This document shows positions 59,703 through 64,000 of a stretch of DNA of 64,000 nucleotides, piece by piece (within the stretch, counting starts at the first letter, position 1; the number at the start of each line of letters is the position of its first letter). This stretch comes from Niveispirillum fermenti. GTDB taxonomy: Bacteria > Pseudomonadota > Alphaproteobacteria > Azospirillales > Azospirillaceae. Made by a program: the position numbers and the translations under genes. The DNA lies in assembly GCF_048066175.1 (NCBI RefSeq), contig NZ_JBLTXA010000003.1, positions 248,001 through 312,000 of the forward strand. The letters run 5' to 3'. Under the pieces are notes generated by a model, which was not told where the DNA came from, did not search any database, and saw nothing but the letters and a program-made list of their open reading frames with translations.

Positions 59703-60566
59703 GCCCCGCGCGATGAAGCCCGTGCGCACCCCCGCCAGCCAGTAGAAGCCGATGGTCGCGGCCTGCACGGCGGCGAATTCCAGCACCTCCGCCACGCCCT
59801 GGAAATCCGGCGGGTCGGGATCGGTCAGGGTGGTCACGCCGGGGAAGGGCAGGGCGCTGCCGCCGATGAAGATGGAAAACAGGATATTGTTGACGATATG
59901 GACGCCCATGGCGGCTTCCAGCCGGCCGAAGCGTACCGTCGTCCAGGACAGGAAAAGGGCCATCACCATGATGGCGGCGCGCTGCGTCCAGACGGCCTGG
60001 TTGCCGCTGCCTTCATGCGCGGCGGTGAACAATGCCGCCCCGATCAGGGCACCGGGCAGGGCATGGCGGAATGCCACCTGCATCCCCTGGGCCAGATAGC
60101 CGCGAAACAGAAGTTCCTCAGCAGAGGCCTGGGCCAGGAACAGCAACAGCGTCAGCGGTAGCAGGGCCAGGAACAGCGCGGCCGGCGTATCCGCCTGCCG
60201 CAGGTCTCCGGCAAGCAGGCCCCAGCCCACCTGCACCAGCAACGGCACGGCAAAGACCAGGGCCGAGCGCGCCAGCATGCCCGTGTCGAAGCGGCGGCCC
60301 GGTGCGATCATGTCCATGAAGGGCCGGCGGTGCAGCTTGGCCATCACCAGCCACAGGACGGGAATGACCAGGGCGTTGACGCCCAGGAGCAGATAGCTGT
60401 CCAGGAAGGCGACATGCCCACGCTGGCGCATCAGCGCCTGTATCCCCAGCACGACAGGCAGGGCCAGCAGCAGCGTGCCCAGCAGCGTCAGGACAAGACC
60501 GGCCAGATAGCGCAGGGGCGTCTGGCCCGTGGCCTGTCCCGCCTGGAGAAGGGGGATGCTCGTCAT
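59682..60566 (-). CDS. CPBP-family intramembrane metalloprotease (1)
   Basis: 294 residues, multi-pass membrane protein. Active-site motifs: SAEELLFRGYLAQG (E-E-x3-R), LFTAAHEG (F-x3-H) and GVHIVNNILFS (H-x3-N). Members cleave membrane substrates or act in CAAX processing/bacteriocin immunity; no substrate is known. Second of a tandem pair; its ATG overlaps the stop of the upstream paralogue (ATGA). Confidence 0.9.
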   Translation of the reverse strand: MTSIPLLQAGQATGQTPLRYLAGLVLTLLGTLLLALPVVLGIQALMRQRGHVAFLDSYLLLGVNALVIPVLWLVMAKLHRRPFMDMIAPGRRFDTGMLARSALVFAVPLLVQVGWGLLAGDLRQADTPAALFLALLPLTLLLFLAQASAEELLFRGYLAQGMQVAFRHALPGALIGAALFTAAHEGSGNQAVWTQRAAIMVMALFLSWTTVRFGRLEAAMGVHIVNNILFSIFIGGSALPFPGVTTLTDPDPPDFQGVAEVLEFAAVQAATIGFYWLAGVRTGFIARGLSPRQA

Positions 60567-61534
60567 GACGGGTCCGTTCCTTGTGCCTGCCAGCCGCTGG
60601 CCACGAAGCCGGTGCGCAGGCCGATGAACCAGTAATTGGCGCAGACCGCGCCATAGACCAGCGTCTGGACCAGCAGCGCATCGGCGCTGAAGGGCTTCTG
60701 GGGTGGCGGCTCGGTAAAGCCGCTGACCGACGGCAGCCCGTAATCGGGCTGCGCCACCAGGGTGAAGATGATGATGTTGTGGGCGAAATGCACGCCCATG
60801 GCCGGTTCCAGCCGGCCGCATTGCACGGTCAGCCAGGACAGGGCCAGGCTGATGGTCAGGATGTTGGCCTTGCGGTCCCAGCCCGTATCCCATCCGCCCG
60901 TATCGTGCAGCAGCAGAAAGATGACGGCCACGGGCAGGGCGGCCATGGCCGCGTGCCCGAACAGCACCTGGAACCCCTGGGTCATGTAGCCGCGGCAGAC
61001 CATCTCCTCCGCCGTGGCCTGCAGGGCCACCAGCACCAGCATGACCGGCAGCAGGGCCAGCGCTGCCCGCCAGTTGCCCAGTCCCAATTGCCCGCTCATC
61101 ACGGCCATGACCAGGATGGGGGTGAAGGCCAGCGTATAGGTCGCGGCGGAGCGCGCCATCATGCCCAAGTCCAGATGCTGCTGCGGGGCCACGACGCTCA
61201 TCAGCGACCGGCCCTGAAGACCCAGGATGATCCGCAGCAGCAGAATGATGCCGGCCAGGGCCATCAGGTCGGCGATGCGGCGGACGGCGGGCGCGCCCGG
61301 CGGCAGGTCCATCAGGCCGGTCACGGTCTCTGCCACCCCGCCGGCCGTCCAGGCCAGTGGAAAGACCAGCAGGCCGAGCGCGGCCATGCCCGTCAGATAA
61401 TGCCAGAAGGAAAGGCGCAGATGCACGCCGACCATATGCACCGGTATCGGCGTCCAGCCGCTTTCGCGCCCTTGTCCCATGCCCTGGTCCGTTCCGCTTG
61501 CCTGCTGTTCGGGTTCCGTCGTTCCGGTGTACAT
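60563..61534 (-). CDS. CPBP-family intramembrane metalloprotease (2)
   Basis: 323 residues. Motifs TAEEMVCRGYMTQG (E-E-x3-R), IFLLLHDTGG (F-x3-H) and GVHFAHNIII (H-x3-N) are intact. The C-terminal end NYWFIGLRTGFVASG parallels FYWLAGVRTGFIARG in the adjacent gene, so the two come from a tandem duplication. It has a longer polar N-terminus (about 35 residues) than its neighbour. ATG 61534 chosen; an upstream TTG at 61555 is less likely. Confidence 0.88.
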   Translation of the reverse strand: MYTGTTEPEQQASGTDQGMGQGRESGWTPIPVHMVGVHLRLSFWHYLTGMAALGLLVFPLAWTAGGVAETVTGLMDLPPGAPAVRRIADLMALAGIILLLRIILGLQGRSLMSVVAPQQHLDLGMMARSAATYTLAFTPILVMAVMSGQLGLGNWRAALALLPVMLVLVALQATAEEMVCRGYMTQGFQVLFGHAAMAALPVAVIFLLLHDTGGWDTGWDRKANILTISLALSWLTVQCGRLEPAMGVHFAHNIIIFTLVAQPDYGLPSVSGFTEPPPQKPFSADALLVQTLVYGAVCANYWFIGLRTGFVASGWQAQGTDPS

Positions 61535-61634
61535 GGCCGACCGGCGGACGGGCAAGGCGCGCTAAATCATTTCATGGCCCGGCGGCTTGGCGCATCATGC
61601 CGCAAAGCCACGCTAAACCGGAAGGAAGCCCGTC

Positions 61635-62294
61635 ATGATCGACCTTTACACCGCCGCCACGCCCAACGGGCACAAGGTTTCCTGCACGCTGGAGGAACTG
61701 GGTTTTCCCTACAATGTGCATGTGATCTCGCTGTCCAGGAACGAACAGAAGGAACCCTGGTTCCTGGCCATGAACCCCAATGGCCGCATCCCCGTCATCA
61801 TCGACCGGGCAGAGGATTTCACGGTGTTCGAATCCGGGGCCATCATGGTCTATCTGGCGGAAAAGGCCGGCCGCCTGCTGCCCGCCGACCCGAAGGGACG
61901 CAGCCGCGTGCTGCAATGGCTGATGTTCCAGATGGGCGGGGTGGGCCCCATGATGGGGCAGGCCAACGTCTTCCACCGCTATTTCCCGGAAAGGATACCG
62001 GCCGCCATCGACCGGTATCAGAAGGAGACGAAACGCCTGCTGACCGTGCTGGACGGTCACCTGAAGGACCATGAATATCTGGCCGGCGACTTTTCCATTG
62101 CGGACATCGCCAACTGGTGCTGGGCGCGCACGCATGATTGGTCCGGCGTCGCCATCGATGATCTGCCGCACTTGTCCCGCTGGATCGCGCGGCTGGATGC
62201 GCGGCCGGGCTGTGCGGAGGGTTTGCTGAAGCCGCCCCGTCAGGTGTCGGCCGCCGAACTGGTGCAGTCGGCGCAGACCATCGTGGTGCGTTGA
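61635..62294 (+). CDS. glutathione S-transferase (YghU/YfcG-like)
   Basis: 219 residues. Thioredoxin-like N-terminal domain starts IDLYTAATPNGHKVSCTLEEL; NPNGRIPVIID and VFESGAIMVYLAEKAGRLLP bind glutathione. All-helical C-terminal domain with FSIADIANWCWARTH. The nu-class YfcG/YghU proteins reduce disulfides using two glutathiones. GGAAGG lies 5-6 bases before the start. Divergent from the CPBP pair. Confidence 0.94.
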   Translation: MIDLYTAATPNGHKVSCTLEELGFPYNVHVISLSRNEQKEPWFLAMNPNGRIPVIIDRAEDFTVFESGAIMVYLAEKAGRLLPADPKGRSRVLQWLMFQMGGVGPMMGQANVFHRYFPERIPAAIDRYQKETKRLLTVLDGHLKDHEYLAGDFSIADIANWCWARTHDWSGVAIDDLPHLSRWIARLDARPGCAEGLLKPPRQVSAAELVQSAQTIVVR

Positions 62295-62314
62295 CGCCGG
62301 GGGGGCTCCGCGTC

Positions 62315-63301
62315 CTATCCCACGGCCAGCAGGCCGGCCCCCACGATCAGCCCCGCGGCGATCAGGGTGGCCGTGGCGTAAAGCGCCATGGCCGCCCGCA
62401 GGTCGCGGGGAACGGCGCGGGCCCGGCCCGACCCCAGCCAGGGTTCCTTGATGGTCCGGTCCCCCTCCCGCCGCGGGCCCGCCACCGACAGGCCCAATAC
62501 ACCCGCGAAGGCGGCGATGGGCAGGGCATCGGTGCCCATGGGATGGCCGCGCCCCGTTTTCATGTCGCTCATGCCGCGGACAAGATCGGCCCGTGGCACG
62601 AACAGCGCCGCCAGCAGCACCACCAGCGTGGACAGCAGGGCCGGGGGCAAAGCGATCAGGGAGGACAGGCGCCGGGCCGTGGCCCCGAAATGCCGGTAGC
62701 GGCCGGCATGGTGCCCGATGACCCGCGCCGTGCCGTCGATGGCGGCCCAGCCCAGCAGGCCCGCCAGCCCGAACAGTGCGTAGAACAGGGATGGCGCCAC
62801 CACGCCATGGGTCAGGGCGCGTGCCACCCCCTCCACCCCGGCGCGGACCGTGCCGTGATCGTCCAGGCTCCATAGCTGGCGGTCGGTCAGGGGGCCCACC
62901 GCCTGACGCGCGGCCTCCGCGTTGCCGCCTTCCAGTGCCGCCACGGTACGCCCCAGCGCACCCCAGGGCAGGCGCAGGGTCAGACAGCGGGTCACGATCA
63001 GCAGTTCCAGCACGCCGCCGGCCGGCAATGTGCGGACCAGCACCGACAGGCAGAACCCGATCAGCCCCCCCAACAGCAGCAGCAGCAGTGCCACCAGCGC
63101 GCCCCGTGCCTGGCGCACCGCATCGCTCCGGTCGATGCGGTTCAGCCGCCGGTCGAGCATGGCGACCAGCCTGGAAACCAGATCGACCGGCCCCGGCAGG
63201 AAACGGCGCAACAGCCCGCTGTCGCCGATACAGGCGTCCAGCACCATGGCGATGATCAGCAGCAGCAGGGCATCGACCCCGCCGGAAAAGGGCAGCAGCA
63301 T
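62315..63301 (-). CDS. cobD: cobalamin biosynthesis protein CobD/CbiB
   Basis: 328 residues, multi-pass membrane protein. Joins aminopropanol (or its phosphate) to adenosylcobyric acid, giving cobinamide(-phosphate). Family segments: MVLDACIGD, the loop with LPWGALGRTVAALEGGN, SLDDHGTVRAGVEGVARALTHGVVAPSLFYALFGLAG, and GTDALPIAAFAGVLGLSVAGP. The usual neighbours cobC/cobQ are absent. It converges on the GST gene with a 20-base gap. Confidence 0.9.
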   Translation of the reverse strand: MLLPFSGGVDALLLLIIAMVLDACIGDSGLLRRFLPGPVDLVSRLVAMLDRRLNRIDRSDAVRQARGALVALLLLLLGGLIGFCLSVLVRTLPAGGVLELLIVTRCLTLRLPWGALGRTVAALEGGNAEAARQAVGPLTDRQLWSLDDHGTVRAGVEGVARALTHGVVAPSLFYALFGLAGLLGWAAIDGTARVIGHHAGRYRHFGATARRLSSLIALPPALLSTLVVLLAALFVPRADLVRGMSDMKTGRGHPMGTDALPIAAFAGVLGLSVAGPRREGDRTIKEPWLGSGRARAVPRDLRAAMALYATATLIAAGLIVGAGLLAVG

Positions 63302-63382
63302 GGGACGGGGTCCGTATCAGGGCCGACCGGCAAGGATGTATCCGGCCCCGGCCGGCAAGGGAAGGGGGGATGCGCGCCCCGC

Positions 63383-64000
63383 CTACCTTGTTGTTGCCTT
63401 GGGCCAGGTGATGGCGTCGACCGCCCCGCAGGCGTCACAGACGGCGTGCCAGTCGCCGTGCGTCGTGCCGCACTGGGTGCAGCGCCAGCGGGGGTCGGCG
63501 GGGGCGGACATGGCCTTGTTCAGCAGGGCCTGCACTTCCGGTCCGTTGCCGCGCTCCGCCTGCTGCACATCGGCCAGACGGCGATAGATGCGCGTGCTGG
63601 GGGCCAGTTCGCGCGCCTTTTCCAGATGGTTGCGGGCCACGCCCCACAATTGCGCCTTGATCGCGGCCTCCGCCAGCCCGACATGGGCATCGGCGGCACC
63701 GGGTTTCATTGCCACCAGCGCCTCGTACCGCTTCACCAGGGCCAGCGGGTTCTGGTCTGCCGCGGTCTCGCCCCAGGCATCGGCCAGATCCGGATGCGGG
63801 CCCAGGCGCCAGGCCTGTTCCAGGACGCGCGTGGCCTTGGCGTGCTGGCCGGCCTTGGCGCGCAGCCGGGCCAGCAGGCTGGCGGCGGGCACACGGGCCG
63901 GGTCCATGTCGAAGGCGGCCTGGGCTGCCTGCAGGGCCGCTTCGGGCCGGCCGCCGGCAGCGGCCTGGCGCGCCTCCTCGATCAGCAGGGCGGCGCGGCG
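63383..64000 (-). CDS. HemY-like TPR protein with C-terminal zinc-ribbon-like end (N-terminus outside window)
   Basis: About 205 residues seen; the frame is open to the window edge. TPR-like helices (DPARVPAASLLARLRAKAG, ADAHVGLAEAAIKAQLW, RIYRRLADVQQAERG) match the C-terminal half of alphaproteobacterial HemY-like (haem-biosynthesis-associated) proteins. It ends with a ribbon-like pair of Cys knuckles, CTQCGTTHGDWHAVCDACG, which could bind a metal. The N-terminal membrane part cannot be seen here. Confidence 0.75.
   Translation of the reverse strand, partial: RRAALLIEEARQAAAGGRPEAALQAAQAAFDMDPARVPAASLLARLRAKAGQHAKATRVLEQAWRLGPHPDLADAWGETAADQNPLALVKRYEALVAMKPGAADAHVGLAEAAIKAQLWGVARNHLEKARELAPSTRIYRRLADVQQAERGNGPEVQALLNKAMSAPADPRWRCTQCGTTHGDWHAVCDACGAVDAITWPKATTR

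Overview
The window is a gene-dense, high-GC stretch of a bacterial chromosome. It most likely comes from an alphaproteobacterium of the Rhodospirillales (Azospirillaceae-like). The reasons are a CarD-family regulator, an RpoH sigma factor, an SDHAF4-like DUF1674 protein next to HtpX, a zinc-finger HscB, a HemY-like protein with a C-terminal Cys ribbon, an ETF-ubiquinone oxidoreductase and a CheZ-type phosphatase. The genus is inferred from gene content only. No rRNA, tRNA, CRISPR array, integrase or transposase was recognised.

Layout. 1-7 kb: the end of a TrkH K+ transporter, an acyl-CoA dehydrogenase, a Rieske oxygenase, a secreted nuclease, an SDHAF4-like protein, HtpX and a PRPP synthetase. 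7-12 kb: CheZ with an extraordinary tail, a pentapeptide-repeat protein and acetyl-CoA synthetase. 12-20 kb: Rieske ferredoxin/EVE/YciI genes, an L,D-transpeptidase, the LpoA-like/RsmI/YraN set, RsmB, MsrA and an Fe-dependent alcohol dehydrogenase. 20-25 kb: cdd-deoC nucleoside salvage, modABC molybdate uptake with a predicted Mo-box, a DUF938 methyltransferase and FdxA. 25-30 kb: CarD, a phosphoesterase-fold protein with a ruined active site, RpoH between two inverted copies of a dispersed palindromic repeat, and TypA. 30-37 kb: TamA-TamB. 37-43 kb: GalU, an orphan response regulator, an RlmM-like methyltransferase, an AT-rich pentapeptide/membrane protein, a patatin-like protein and a fatty-acid hydroxylase family protein. 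43-50 kb: an alpha-glucan block (phosphohexomutase, MalQ and a full-length homologue of the eukaryotic phosphorylase-kinase alpha/beta subunit). 50-55 kb: uracil-DNA glycosylase, ETF-QO and GlcEF. 55-64 kb: HscB, cysteine desulfurase, an alpha/beta hydrolase, a 2Fe-2S ferredoxin, TenA, an EamA exporter, two tandem CPBP proteases, a GST, CobD/CbiB and a HemY-like TPR protein cut by the window edge.

How the genes work together. Most of the window is housekeeping. Several sets look functionally linked: modA-modB-modC, tamA-tamB, cdd-deoC, rsmI-yraN beside the LpoA-like gene, and hexose-phosphate/alpha-glucan metabolism (galU, phosphohexomutase, malQ and the phosphorylase-kinase-like protein). 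Iron-sulfur biogenesis genes (cysteine desulfurase, hscB, fdx) are close together but on different strands.

The less ordinary content is: (i) a dispersed, MITE- or REP-like composite palindrome present at least four times (about 2.8, 4.9, 26.7 and 27.9 kb) with base-pair covariation in one hairpin; (ii) a separate 121-bp double-hairpin element that supplies the rsmB stop codon; (iii) CheZ carrying two CheY-docking-like tails around a run of 31 prolines; (iv) a PPP-fold protein with nearly all metal ligands replaced; (v) an HscB co-chaperone with HPD changed to APA; (vi) the bacterial phosphorylase-kinase-like protein; and (vii) an AT-rich gene whose Shine-Dalgarno lies inside a long inverted repeat.
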